Origin: Rhytidiadelphus loreus
Lineage: Eukaryota; Streptophyta; Bryopsida; Hypnales; Hylocomiaceae
Assembly (NCBI GenBank): GCA_947034895.1
Contig: OX344765.1
Span: 2,919,001-2,983,000, forward strand
Length of the DNA stretch: 64,000 bases
Direction: 5' to 3'
Below, in pieces: positions 37,901-51,021 of the stretch. How positions within the stretch are numbered: the stretch's first letter is position 1; the number at the start of each line of letters is the position of its first letter. A model generated the notes under the pieces. That model was given only the letters and a program-made list of their open reading frames with translations. It was not told the origin of the DNA and ran no database searches. A program made the translations under genes and the position numbers.

Positions 37901-40900
37901 ATTATACACCCAAATATCTTCAATGGTTAAAGTGAACCAAATCATGTCATCTAACTTCACAGCAAATTTTAAGTGGCCACTAGCAGGCTCCTTCTCTAGC
38001 ACCACGGCAGATAAATTTGTTACACAATTTATAGAAATTAGGAGGTGGTCACCTTCAATTCTGAAGAGAATACAATGCGCAATTGCCCTTCCCGGACAAC
38101 ACGTAGTTGTTCAAAAACGCTTTCCTGAATGGCTTTGCCATATTCTAGCACCATGTGTCCAGAAGCTTGGCGATACTCGTGGGGTAGATCTACAAACAGA
38201 AGCTCCTCTTGAATGCCACTATCAAACTTGATCTTGAACAGCCTTGGAAGTACCTCCACTGTCGTCTCTGTGCACATCCGGATCCAAGGAAAACCTCAGT
38301 AAAAGCGAAGGAAAACCTGTACTTCCTAGTGTCGCAAACAGCTTGCCAAGATTAAACCAACCGGACAAATACAGTTACATTGAAGAGAAGAGATTGATTT
38401 AGCTTACCAAAACCTCGACCAGGATTGGTCCCACATATCTCGCAGTGCCAAACATCCTGACAGAACCATAGTAGCACAAACTTGTGAGCATTTTTCAATT
38501 GACCTAACTTTAACCCGGAAGGGCCCAAGCTAAAATAGAAAGTCCACTTTGGAAGCTAATAGTTGATTATAGTAACTATCGTTCAAAAATATGGAGCAAG
38601 ACTTCTTCTTTCTATTGATGCATTCTATTACCTTCCTTACGCTTTCTAAATAATTTCCTTTACTCCTAAAGATATGGAAGCAACCGCTTTGGGAAACATG
38701 GGCACTTGAAGGTTAAAAAGGCATATTAGCCGTAGACATAACAAACCTGTCAGTCGTCAAAGACATAACAAAATTCATAACGAGTATTTATCGTAAAAGA
38801 ACTGAGGAAAAGCCATGGCCATGATTCATTCAAAAAGGACTCAGAAACCATTTCTAGAGAACCTGTTTTATTGTAAACAAAACCGTTCTCAAAATCACAT
38901 ACCTGTGGGAATATCCCAGTGGGTTGACGACCACCACTGACATATAGAGAAACACACCACCTTTTCTTAGCATTTGGTGCAAAATATTTGCCAACAAAAT
39001 TTCGCCAAAAAGCAATGTTGTTGTCCTGAATTCATCAACCAAAACCATGCCACAATTTAGTTTCCCTTTGCTATTGACATTTCTAAAAAGGTCTCTACAG
39101 AAGGTACTATAATTAAAACAAACGATGAGACTAAACACGATTGATATAGCCTTAAAATTTGAAAAGAGATAGTTGGACAAAAGATGTATTGGACAATGTC
39201 GAAAGCCACGGTATGATAACATTACTCACAGGAGGGCGATGTCTTTGATGATATAAGTACTGCATAAGTCTCCTCGCACATCCTCCAGCCTCAAAATCTG
39301 GATGCTTCCTAACACCTAAAGATGAAAATACTCCAATCAGTTCCAAGCAGCAACAGGAACATCGCTTAGTGACAAACCAGAAAAGTCACTGAAATTTGCA
39401 GAGGACTAGAAATATTACAGTTGGCGTAAACATTGCCCTTACATCTAATAATGAAGACACTATAACAAAATCACGACCCTTCAACCAATCAACAAAACAA
39501 CATGGCCATGTGGCAGCCAGGCATTGAGTGAAACTTAGCTACAGTTTCAAATAAAAGCAAACTCTCCATTTGAAAATAGCTGTTTTTCTATTCAAGAAAT
39601 GAGCACTCTAATAGACTGATGAATACTCATCAGGAAGTAAATACAAAGTAGTACTCGCACAAATAAAGAAAGCGCACTGACCTGCAGATTGCAAGAAATT
39701 AGCTTGCTGTTGCTGGAGCTGGAGTTGTTGGTGATGCTGGTGCTGTTGCAGCTGCTGCAGTTGCAAGCTGGCCGTGTCATGCAAATGCTGCTGCGGCGGG
39801 AGGCCTTGCAGTAACCGCTGCTGCTGCAAAGCACTAAATTGAGCCTGCATTTGCTTTGACTGTCTCTGCAGCAGCACTTCTTGCAACTGCATTTCCGATT
39901 GTGTAAGACCCAGATTGTTGCCAGACCTCGCTTGATGCATTGTGTGCTGCCCCACCTGAGGGGCCATCATCAAAATTCAAGTACTTGTTATTACAAGAGC
40001 GGTACACATCACTATCTACACATGCCAGAGAAAGCTGAAATCACCAACTCCAAACCATATACACAACATCACGCAAGCTACTAAGTCAAAGCCTTCAACT
40101 CATAGGAGTCAATCAAAAGTGCTTACTTTCTGATCGAAGTCCAGTTCTGATTTCACTTCCATCTTTGGAATCAGAATTTGCTGCTGCTGCTGCTGCTGTA
40201 AGGAGTGACCCACCAAAGACTGTGGTTCTACTTTCACTGCGCCCAGGGCTTGTTGTGGAGATAACCCACTCGCCTTGCCCTGTTGCATATTACCACTCGG
40301 ACCTAAGCCGTTAACCTGTTGTGATCCACCTCCCAACAACAAGGCCTGCGGGTTACCACCCACGCCCAGAAGCTGTGAGCCACCCCCGCTGGAAAGTCCA
40401 ACAGTCTGCTGGCCAACTACTATTTGCTGCGAGGCCTGCAGAGACCTATCCTGATGCATGGATTGCGTGAGGTGGGACAACTGGGACAACTGAGCCGTCG
40501 CGGACAATGGAGGTGTAGCGGAGCGCACCTGCTGCTGCTGCTGGAGCAATAAATCCTGCACAAACAAGGCGAAGCCTGTAAGTCACGCAGTTAGAGTCCA
40601 CGAGCAACACACACCCCTAATCGTGCAGAAGACGAAAACAAATCTTGAAGAAACTAGCCATGATATCCACAAATCCCTGATTATAATTCAGGCTCATCAT
40701 AACACCGTATCCAATTTTCAAATGGTGTCTTGTGCCTACTCTCAACACTGTGTAAAGAACAAGAACCGAGTCAGCTAAACAACCCATGGGAATTTTAATA
40801 TCGATAGAAGGCCATGTACATGCCGAGTAGGAGACAAGACAAAAGGCAGCTTGGAAAGCACTGTTAATACTATCGTTCAAAATCGTATGTCAACTGAATG

Positions 40901-42011
40901 TCAGTGCTAACATGCATACGAATATGGCAAACCCCATCTTTGGCATTGATTGTCCACACTTCCAGCAAAATAATGCAACTCTAAAAAACAGTACATACCA
41001 GGAAATCCATGATAAAAGCAAATGCAAAAAATTTGGAAGACTCGCAATGCACACCATACTGAGCAGCTTACCTGCTGCTCTAATCGGGAGAGGGACGAGT
41101 TTCCTTGTTGATTGACCATAGAGTTCACGATGGTAGAGGAGATGGACACCGGTGAAGTCGGCAACCCCATACCAGCTAAACCAGAGAGTGCAAGCGATTC
41201 AGAGGCCACGGGCATGTTCTTCGGCTGTAGATCAGGGAAGTCGGAATTCGGGCCTGCAATCAAAGAGGTGGCACCGACACTCAATCCTGAGTTTCCAGTC
41301 CCAGTCAAACTCTGCGGAATACCTGCAAAAGCCAAGCAAATAACAATCATTCGGCAAACTAAGCAAGACAGAAACTGCAGCATTGTTGCTGGTATGCTCT
41401 AAGGAAAAAGGACACCCAAACCGTTAAGATCCCGCCATACCGACCTCTGTTCCCAACAGCAACTCATCTCTTCATACACTAATAAACCTTCAATTAGCAA
41501 TGTAAGCATGTCCGATCTTTTGCCCACAAATGGGAACATCCATCCACTATCACTCAAAGTGGTTCACAACCTCCCCCTTTGAAACTGCAGAAGAAATTCA
41601 ACCATTCAGTGATGCAAAATTTGATCACAAAGAGAGTTTGCCTCTCGTACAATCCCAAGTGATCTCTCTTGACTGATCTCCTAACTCCAAGCTTCCATAT
41701 TGGTTCAAATGCTTCCCAGCATCCACAACCTTAAGCAAAGGGCAACCAAGCAAGTGCAGAACGGACGACCAAAACGCACCTGAGAGTCCGGGATTGGACC
41801 CTCCATTGAGGAAAGGGTTGTTGGAGAAGCCCGCCAGCATGTTGACTCCCCCAAATTGCGCCCGCCGGCCTGCTACGAGGGAAAGGGAGGGCAACTGCCC
41901 GGAGGAAGGTCCCGCACCACCACCGTTGGGCAGCACATTGACATTGCCCGCTGGCGAGCCGCGGAGAAGAAGAGAACTCGGAGAAACGGTCTGGGCCTGG
42001 GCACCAGCCAT
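34951..42011 (-). CDS. SEU: SEUSS-like transcriptional co-regulator (LIM-binding domain), 1104 residues
   Basis: Exons on the minus strand: 42011-41780, 41322-41072, 40555-40127, 39955-39682, 39315-39230, 39025-38903, 38456-38408, 38267-38053, 37511-37443, 37279-37185, 36719-36626, 36516-36447 and 36278-34951. All borders and phases agree (3315 bases). SEUSS proteins are nuclear adaptors; in Arabidopsis SEUSS acts with the co-repressor LEUNIG and with DNA-binding partners in flower and embryo development. Residues 1-395 are Gly/Ser- and Gln-rich. The conserved LIM-binding/dimerisation region is about 396-662, with YFAPNAKKRWCVS, DVWHCEICGTNPGRGF, VFEQLRVVREGQLRIVF, SWEFCARSHEELL and LGYTKRYVRCLQ. 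The C-terminal 442 residues come from one exon and begin with a poly-Gln tract, then Asn/Gly/Leu-rich sequence. The protein is somewhat longer than angiosperm SEUSS as I recall it. The start is the first ATG before a clean exon. Identification is secure; the developmental role in this plant is inference. Confidence 0.95.
36060..36200 (-). repeat. Imperfect 30-bp repeat encoding poly-Gln in SEUSS
   Basis: Within the last SEUSS exon, CAG/CAA codons encode Gln runs interrupted by RQQEQ at ten-residue spacing, three times in a row. The regular Arg and Glu interruptions show expansion by a roughly 30-base unit rather than by pure CAG slippage. Confidence 0.7.
37625..37900 (-). repeat. Intronic dispersed repeat, copy 2
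   Basis: It lies in the SEUSS intron between exons 38267-38053 and 37511-37443. It shares CAGCAACTCATCT, GTAAGCATGACTTGGCT and CCCACTTTGAA with copies at 26165 and 41455, in the same order and orientation. Confidence 0.55.
41455..41690 (-). repeat. Intronic dispersed repeat, copy 3
   Basis: It lies in the first SEUSS intron. CAGCAACTCATCTCTTCATACA, here shortened to its first part CAGCAACTCATCT, opens the shared block; GTAAGCATG, AAGTGGTT and AGAGAGTTTGCCTCT follow as in the other copies. It ends within 100 bases of exon 1. Confidence 0.5.
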
Positions 42012-42629
42012 CTACTACGCCAGTAAGGCTGGTATCTTCCAGCTTGCTACATCAAGGCCCAAACAATCCCTCCACCAGCAGCAGCAGATCTCCAGGAACC
42101 TACATTCCTGCACTTCCGACACTTCCGACACTCGTCCATCACGCAACAGGGGAACGCAAAAGGGGCACGCAACAGGTACCGACCCCAGCACCTTGGGCCG
42201 GCACTCTACCCTCGTCCACGCACAGAAGAATAACACATAGTGTGGTCGCGGGATTCGTCGTCACGGGAGGCTTCACGTTAGCCTGTCTGCATTCGCTTAC
42301 TAAATTTCCAGCACTTGTGAAGAAAGCTCTGGCAAGCACATCGAGGGCGCCGTGAAGGAAAGGTAGGAGGGAGGGGCTCAAGGAGCAATGCTCAAAAACG
42401 TCAGCCAAGGAGAGGATCGGCAGGGATGCAGGGTGCCGTTAACCACCGTCGTCGGCACATCGACACACACAGGCTTGGCTCGGCCATAAGGACTAGAAGG
42501 ACGCCACCATCCTCTCGCCCTTGCAAACCGCATTCCCAGTTTCACCATTCTCAGAGCTTCCCCCTCGCCCGACCATGGAGTACGACGACGACGACGACGA
42601 CGACGACACCAACAGCAACAGCAACAGCA

Positions 42630-42660
<31 letters not shown>

Positions 42661-43530
42661 CACCATTCGCACACTTTCAAACTCCGGGGATGTCAACACG
42701 ACGACGAAGACGACGAGGAGCTTCTCCCAAGGCGAAAAGTCTCCCCCACTCGCTTCCTCCTGCTTCTTCCTAATGCCCCCAGCATCCCCGCAACGGTCTC
42801 GCGAAGGTCTTCACCATACTAGGTCATCGTCGGCTCCTCGTTTGCAATGATCATGGAGGAACCTGCTGCTGCTGATGCTGGGAATTAGACTTCTTCGTCG
42901 TCGTCCTCATCATCGTCATCATCAAAAGCGCTTCCACAGCAACAAACGCATGCTCACAGGACCCCCCGACTTTCCCATCACCGACTCTGTTTCGGAGCTT
43001 CCGGAACTGGGAGCTTCGGCTTCGTTCTCATTGCAACACCATTCCAGCAGTGGGAGTAAAGCTTTGGGAGTAAGCTTTGCGAGTGAGGGAGTGAGTTTGC
43101 GAGTGAGCTTGAGTGAGCTTGAATCCCGACAGTCTGCACAAGTGCGGTTTTCCCCCACCGCCCAAGAACAAAGCTTCGACTACATTCCTGCCATCCGCCA
43201 CACGCCAACTCCCGGGAGGCTTGGTGGAGGGGTGCTATGTTGCCTGCCTTCCTTTTGCATCCGGGTTTCCCTGCACGACAAGCAGTCGCAGACTCCCTCG
43301 AAGCGAAGGCAACAGGCTGCTGCTGCTGCTGCTGGGCCTTTACACTAGAGTGCCCCTGCTGCAGCTCCTCCTGCGGGCCTGGTACAAAGTCCTCGCCGCC
43401 GACGCGGACGCACGGGGACGCCCGGGGACGCGCGGCCGCGGGCGGCTTCCACGGGAATCTCCCCCTGTCCGCGGTTTCTCGCTCGAGGGGGGGGGCGGGC
43501 AGGGGCCGGAATTAATCCACGGGGGGTCGT
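42012..43530 (-). promoter_or_regulatory. GC-rich leader and promoter region of SEUSS
   Basis: GC content rises sharply here compared with the AT-rich surroundings. The stretch carries a (GAC)n/(GTC)n run at 42578-42662, a pyrimidine-rich (minus strand) GAGTGAG tandem at 43060-43125, and CpG-rich sequence at 43380-43500. Open frames on both strands are side effects of triplet repeats and high GC. The transcription start and any leader intron cannot be fixed; a possible acceptor lies near 42040. Confidence 0.5.
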
Positions 43531-43983
43531 AGATTTGGCCATTTGGTTCGTAGATTTCCGGGGCTCCGGAAAATATCAGCACCTGAGTGGTTCCCCAGTT
43601 GCAGCGGCTCTCCAGTAATAATAAAGTTACTGGGGCTGTGCAGTGTACATTTTGGGGGGTACATTGGTTTCCTTCCAGACGCATTAGCTTTGGCTTTGAA
43701 CTCGTTTATGTCACTGGCTCCAGGCCCGAAAAACTCTTATTACATGTGTGCAGACGGAATGGAACATGTGGAAGGTGTCCAATCATGTGGGTACACTTTG
43801 TGTTGGGGGGGTATTATAAGAATATTCTTGAATGTGATATTAGAGAGTGCGATTAGGAGAAGATATGGGGGTGGGGTATGTATGTCTTTATCATTCCGAC
43901 CTCTTTTTTTAACAAGATGGGCTTGACTTAAAGAGAGGCAATTCATTTGGGATCCTACCTTATGTAATGTGAAGGGGAAAATA

Positions 43984-44139
43984 AGGTAACTCAACCTATG
44001 ACATGCCAACTTTGGAGCAGCCTAATACAGACCAAAAAAAAATTGTGAAGTACATTTCACAAGGTACATGTACATTTGAAGAATTTCTGGGCCTGCATTA
44101 GGCTGGTTCAAAGTTGGCTTGTCATAGGTTGAGTTACCT
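43984..44139. mobile_element. Fold-back AGGTAAC element (156 bp)
   Basis: Arms of about 55 bases beginning AGGTAACTCAACCTATGACA are nearly perfect inverted copies separated by a short centre. TA flanks both ends (43982-43983, 44140-44141). Transcribed, it would form a long hairpin. It is the shortest and best-conserved member of the AGGTAAC family here. Confidence 0.75.
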
Positions 44140-44144
44140 TACAA

Positions 44145-45970
44145 GCGACTCTCAAAGTACATGTGTATGTTATGACGAAGACTTAATATTATCTAGTATA
44201 AGAGTGATTTTTATTGAATCTAATCTCTTAGGAGTCAAAGAAAAGTTCAAATTTTGAAAATAGATGAGCAATATGATTGTTACAATTGCATTTTATGTTG
44301 GTTTTAAGAAGTTCTTGTCACTCTATTGGACAATTTGGACAATTCATTTCAACAATTCATAACACGTCAATATCTTTGTAGTACTAGTAGGTCATACAAA
44401 GTCTATCCTTTAACGAGAGTGTGTAGTCTTGGTGTCCGACATCATTTCTATAGGGAAATATTGTGGGCCCATAGATGAATATACTCTTTATTTATGTTAG
44501 CCCCAAAGGAGGGATGGAGTCAATTCCCTTCACAACATACTTTGTTGAAAAATTATAATTTCAACTACTATTGCCTACTTTTTCATTTCTTTATACATGA
44601 AAAAAAAAAGTAAGCAAATAAAATTCATCCCCCCCAATGGAAGCAAGCAACTATTCTACCCACAATGAGTTCCTTTTTAGCCTCAATTGCAAACTACAAT
44701 TGTACTAATTCCAAGGGCATTGTGTTGACAAGGAGTTGCTCATTTGTATAGGGAGAAGTGATCGGAGCTAGTACCTTTGATGTTGATTTAGTGTATATTG
44801 TGTGACAATGCACTCAAAAGTAGTTGTATCAGCTAGACTACAAGAGATACATTGCAACTAATATATACTAAATATACTTCAAAAATTGCTATGACTAAAT
44901 GAGATATTGCATTTTTTTTCAAAATTTTTGGACATGTTGAAGTGCAAATAACACACTTGTGTAAAATGATTTTTCAAAAAAAATTAAACTCTTTTTTATT
45001 CTTTTATAATTTAATCAAACTCAGTAGTGAAAAAAGATTTTACTAGTAAAAGTTTAAAAAATTCAAGATATTTTAGTGATAGGAATGAAAATTATTTTTA
45101 GAATTATTTAGTAAGAGTTTCACAAATTTTAAAATTTTATTGAGTGAAATATTACTACCTAAAACATGACTCCAAATTTTTTAGTTCTTAAAAATAATTT
45201 GCTCCTAAAATCTCAAAAAATTAATGAAAAATAATATATGAACATTTTATACACTTTTCAAATTTCCCACAGTTTTTCAAAAAAAATTGGATTGAATTAT
45301 AAGAAATGTGAAAATTTGAAGTCACATTTCACTCAATAAAATTTTAAAATTCCTGAAATTCTTACTAGAAAATTCTAAAATGGTTTCTAGTTCCACTTAA
45401 CAAAAAATCTTTGAAAAAAATTCACTTGTAGAGTATTAAATAGTTTTTTCCATTAATAATTTTGATCATTAAATTAATAAAAAAAAATTAAAAATGTTTG
45501 AAAATTTTTGAAAATTTATTTCATGTACCACAACATATCCAAATTTTTGTTTAAATTCTCTAATCCCCCAATTAGCTATTGCAATTTGTGTAAGTGTACC
45601 AAACATTTTGAGAGTAAGTTAGTACTTGGTAGTCAGATTGTGTATGGATTCCAGGTTTAGTATGTCTGGGTGCTAAGTAAGTTACTGATTGCCCAACAGA
45701 GCCAAACCACGGTTGAGTCAGTTTGCAAGGGTCACCTTGGGTGACAGTGGCATGCATTCCTCCAGGGGTGCAGATTTGGGGGGCTTAATAATTCTTACCA
45801 CTGTTTTTAGTATGGGCTCAGTAATTACACTGCCTGGCATAAAATTGTACCATTGACATGCAGAGTCAGCCCTCCATTAAGGTAGTGTTACCTCCATAAG
45901 TGTTAAAATCTCATATGTGTTACAAAGATTAGTGCTCTTAAAACATACACTACTAAGCTTAAGTGGCAAG
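44145..45970. other. Gene-free AT-rich stretch with a large inverted repeat
   Basis: About 45010-45150 and 45325-45430 are inverted copies sharing TTTTAAAATTTTATTGAGTG (one strand each), forming a fold-back of about 450 bases. Boundaries and target duplications could not be set. No coding sequence is seen. Confidence 0.45.
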
Positions 45971-45975
45971 TGGTA

Positions 45976-46460
45976 AGAGCATCTCCACCCTTTCTTTTTC
46001 TTTTATTTGACACAAGCAAAGGATCCTTTTACTGCAAGAAAAAAAAAAGAGAAACAAGAGCCCATCCATAAGCAACCTAAAATACAAGATTTCCACCCCT
46101 TCACAATGAAAGTATCATGCCAAATGTCGTTTTTCATAGGCTCAACCATCTTTCTGGGCTCCACTTGCAAACTAGTTTCCACCCTATCTTGCCATATCTC
46201 CACACAATATTTGGATATCCATTGGTGTTTTGTACTCTTAGTGGTGGAAGGTACTATTTTTGAAAAAACCTAGAACATAGTTAGACAAATGTGGTAAAGA
46301 GTTGCAAGGGCCAAGTAGGAGGATGGTGTTTTGTGTGTTTATTTGGTCGGGATTAGGATGTTTTTGGGAGTTGGCATGTTTGCGGTGGAGAAGATTTTCA
46401 AAGGTGGGCTTTACATTGGTTGGGGTGGGGGCTCCTACTATGAAGCCGTGGAGATGCTCT
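45976..46460. mobile_element. hAT-like MITE with perfect 8-bp target duplication (485 bp)
   Basis: AGAGCATCTCCAC at the left is mirrored by GTGGAGATGCTCT at the right, and AAGTGGTA is duplicated exactly outside (45968-45975 and 46461-46468). An 8-bp duplication is the signature of hAT elements, and GAGCATCTCCA termini are common in plant MITEs. No transposase is encoded. Confidence 0.8.
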
Positions 46461-46469
46461 AAGTGGTAC

Positions 46470-47713
46470 ACTCTCTTTTGTGTTAACTCCTTCTCTATGA
46501 CATGTTTCAATACTAGTAGTGTCATTTCTTGATGTGCATCAAATGGATTTTGGCATCCCCTAATGACACTTATAGCCTCCCACACCTTGCATCTTTAAAA
46601 ATTTGTAAATAATTCCCAATGCTTCCAAAACTTATGGAACTAGTCACTTGCATTTTGATTCATAGTCCTTCACCAACCTGCAAAAATTGTTGTTCATTTT
46701 CTAAAGCCTATTGGTTGCGCCACGAAACTTATTCAGACAATTTTAGGTGTACTTACCTTACTCTATATGTGTTACAGTATTGTCTGCGCCCAACCCCTAG
46801 CCAGCACTTATGAAGGGCTGACTGTATGACTCTACATAGGCAGTATTTATGTGAGCCAGCAGGCAGACAGGGCTTGGAAGGATCCAACTCTTGGTCTTTT
46901 AAAAGAAAAAGATTGCAGTTTTTCCTTTTCCTTCCAGAATCTGCAGGCAACAGAACTTACAGAATTTAGGCCCAAAAAAGTTAAGAAGTTCTGATTTTTA
47001 ATTCGTTTCTTTTATGGTTAAAAATTTGCATTATCCCAGGACACTCAGCTCTCTGCAATCAAAACAGTGGAGACATATTGCAATTTGTTACTTTAGGTAG
47101 GTCATAAATTATTCTATTTTTAGGTACTGTTTTGGGGAACTCCGGGGAACAATTAGCTATAATCCTGAACTAGTGTGCCCACAGCTATAAAGTAAAAATA
47201 ATTTTTCGATTTTGTAATTTGTAATTTTTTTGAAATTCAATATTTTTATTCATGAAAGAGTGTAAGGGTTTTGTTGTGGTGTGAGAGGTTGCGTTCTCAA
47301 TACAAATAGAAAGCTTTATGCATGAAGGAGTGCAAGGACTTTGTTTTATGGCCTTTGGACATACAATGTGAAAGTCATGTTTTTTTCAAAATAAATAATA
47401 ATTTAATTCAATTTTTTAATTCAAAAATTCGTAATTTTCACACAATATGTCCAAACACCATGAAACAAAGTCTGTGCACCCTTCCTCCCAAAGAGCTTTC
47501 TAATGGTACCAAGAATGTAGTTGGGAGACTCATGGTTTCATAGATCTCAATGTATCAAACAAACTAAACTAATTAACTAATTTAAGGTATAGATGCTCTG
47601 GATAAGTTTGCATTGATGTTTTAGTATCAACTTTGTCCATTGAACCATATGCCCTAGAGGATCATTTCATTGCCTTTTTCCCCCTCAAATATTGTTTTTG
47701 AGCTTAGTATATA
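46470..47713. other. Gene-free stretch
   Basis: Nothing coding is supported. Two blocks around 47225-47350 and 47320-47470 share the phrase AAAGAGTGTAAGGGTTTTGTT in diverged form (ATGAAGGAGTGCAAGGACTT), suggesting an old duplication. Confidence 0.4.
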
Positions 47714-49679
47714 GTCCCAAAGAACTATTGTTCCCTCGGGGGGCAAAGTGGAATTTGAGTAGACTTGTAGTAATGGGCTTTTTGACCCAATTTTTGGTCA
47801 TTTTTTTAAAAGAGAGAGTTTTCTAAGGGCTATGTAGGAATATAATTTCTATAATGATCGAGTTTACGGTTCAAAAGTAATTGCAATCTTTGGAGAAGTT
47901 ATACTTTGTGGGCACAACGGGCTAGCCAATCAACCTTGATTTCTCTTTGGAGAAAGCGGAAGGGGCAACAAGATGGGGGGAACTAGGTAGTGGATGCATA
48001 TAGAAGACTGAGATTGGCAATGGGATCCTCAATTGGGGAAGGGGACATTGGACCTTTGATAGTGAATAGACATGCATATGTATAGGGCTCTACGCATGCG
48101 TGCAAGCTGCATCGATTGCAATACTACCTCCAATGACTTAAATTTTTATGTACATTCACTTCCGTGGATTGATGATGTATACTTACAAGTTCAAATTTGT
48201 TGCTTTTGTGTGTTGATAGCTGTCTTGGCAATTTTTGAAATTACAATGGAGTCCTAAACATAGCACAAATTTTCCATAGAAAGAAGAGCCCAAGCTCCAA
48301 ATTTGTTCTCCTTTGCAATCATAGTAAAATATTGTATCCCACATTTGCCATATATAGGAAAATTTTAGGGTCAAGTACAAGTTAAGTTTGGCAATCCACT
48401 TAAATCCTAAACCTAAATGAAGCAACATCAATAAATGTACCTTCTATGAGTTTAAAAAACACCACCCATTTCCATAATTCAACACAAAAATCTCCTCAAC
48501 TAGTGCTACACCAGTTATAACACATCCACTTGTCAATCCACCTAAATTGCACTAAAATTGCTTCACATTCACCTCTACTCACCTCATCATGGAAAAAGTA
48601 GGGAAAGGGAGGAATTTCAAACTTGCCATAAGATTGGTTTCCCTCGTATGAACCCACAACAAGGAGAAGGAGGAAAATTTGTGCTACAATGGCTAGAAGT
48701 TGAGAAGCCATAAGAAGAAAGAAATCCTATATGAAAAACAAAGAGGTATGTTTCTTTTCTCTCTTCAACTTCCTTCAAATCCATGCACACATTGCAAATT
48801 TCTCATATGGGTTGTTTTTCCTCTTCTTTAAATTACTTGGAACAAGCTACATATTAGGCACAATTGCAGATTGCTTGCAATATTTACTTTAACATCTAAT
48901 GATCTTCTTTCATCTTCTTGTAGCCCTACACCTACAACAACTCTAGAATTGATTGCCCACCCCCTTGTATGGGCCTCCCATACTACTTCCAATAGAAGAG
49001 AATTTGCAATCTCAAGATGGAGAAGACATAGGTGAGTACAACCACAAATATTTTGATAGGCAAGGGCAAGATGCAAAAGGGTAAGATTCTTTTTGTGAAG
49101 AATTGGAGGAAGATGAGACTTTTTGAAGGAGAATTTGCAAACAATTATTTAAAAACCCTATAAAAACTCTAGTGGTTGTTAGAATTGTGACACTCCTCTC
49201 AAGCTTATAATTCACTAATTCAATCCAAGAAAATGAACACAAGGTAGCCAACAATGGCAAATTGAAGCAACATTGGAGCATCAAGAAGCTCCACCTTCCG
49301 TAAACAAAGAAGCAACGATGAAGACGTTGGCAACAACGGATCAGGGAGGATGTGATCAAGGACCAGGTCGAAGTTTGGAGCTTTGTGTAGAATATGGCAA
49401 TTTGGACCCCTCCAACCTTGCCTATTCTAGCCTAGTGCAATGCCATAAATCGTCAATTGTATCCCACCTCAAATTGGTGAACAAGTTTAGGAGGCAAAGG
49501 GGGGCTAGGGTTGGAATATAACAAGAAAAATTAATGGGGGCTTATTGTCATGGGGCTTGGAGTTATGTTAATTGGGTGGGATGAATGTTGATGGAATTAG
49601 AGGTGATTTCCCTTAACCTAGGGATGGCTTTGAAGGAGTTGGGCATAACCATGGTAGGTGGAGTCATATAGAAACATTG

Positions 49680-50946
49680 AGGCATGTTCTACCTATAGAA
49701 AGTAACGATGACATGGAAGAAAGAATTTTCATATGAGAGTGGTATTGAACTAGACTTTGCAAAATTGGACTTTGGTGAAGGTGTAGACAATGACAATGAC
49801 AATATGTCTAGTAATGTCAAAAGAGTCAAACATTTGTATTGCAATTCGACATAGAATAAGACATTTATTACATATGAGCTAGAGTTCAAGTCTTTTGATG
49901 GTCCATAGGGGTCAAATACTTTATGGTGAATTTTTCCTACTTTCCTCAACTTATTTGACATATTTTGGCATTGCATTGTTGTTGAAACAAATTGACATGC
50001 AACAACAATCAATGTGGATGATGGGACTTATTGCAGTCGAAATTGAGAGTGATATATTGTACTAGAAGTCTTCATGTTTATCATTTTATACATGGGTATG
50101 AAGTAGTAACCCTAAATAAAATCATATAATAAAATCATATTGGCATGTGATGGGTTCTATATTTCATTGCCCCACTATCTTGGACTTTATGTCTCAATCT
50201 CAATTTGTATTGTTGACAAAGTGGACCACGTGAAGTGGTTGATTGATTCATTTGTAATAATTGCCAAAGGTTATGGAATGTTGGAAAATTTACTACTATG
50301 GATGGAATGATGATTCATTATAAAGGCAAGTATTGTTTGGCATGACAATATTTGCCCTAGAAGCTCCAAAAATGGGGTTGGAAAGTGTGGTAGTACAAAA
50401 ATTTGTTATCAAAAAATCTATCAGATTTTGAGGCCTATGGTAGTAAGTATCCCATAATAGAAGAGGTCCATGCACCACTTGAAGGGTTTTGTGGAGAAGC
50501 AAGATTAACTTAAATGTGGTCTTGTGTTTATTATCTCTGAACAAAGACAAGGGCCATGTAATAACTATGGACAATTTTTTTCCATTCATTGCAGTATTCA
50601 GAGGAATTATTGAATAGAGGGATGAATACTAGATGCATCAATTAGTGTAATCAAGTAGGCCTACTAGATGTTTTGAATAATACCAAGGCATTCAATAAAC
50701 ATGCACAAGGAACATTGGATTGGCATATGCATATTTTCAAGCAAGTGAATTCTATTTTATGGAAGAACAAAAAGTCAATCCTCATTTCTACACATGCTAT
50801 GCCCATTCAATTTCCATAGCAATTTCTAGTGGAATTAATACCGCAATGCAATGAATCAATTCAGGACAAGATTCAAATTTTATCGATGCACCACAAATAT
50901 ACAACACACATGTGGAGCATTGATGTCAGAGACCAATTGTGTGTCT

Positions 50947-51021
<75 letters not shown>

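Noticed and set aside
38854..39222. 122-codon minus-strand frame overlapping SEUSS exon 6
   Set aside because: The conserved SEUSS sequence (YFAPNAKKRWCVS) is in a different frame of the same strand, fixed by splice phase.
42426..43532. Plus- and minus-strand frames up to 157 codons with Asp, Thr, Arg or Ser runs
   Set aside because: They arise from (GAC)n repeats and high GC in the SEUSS leader; no domain or splice consistency.
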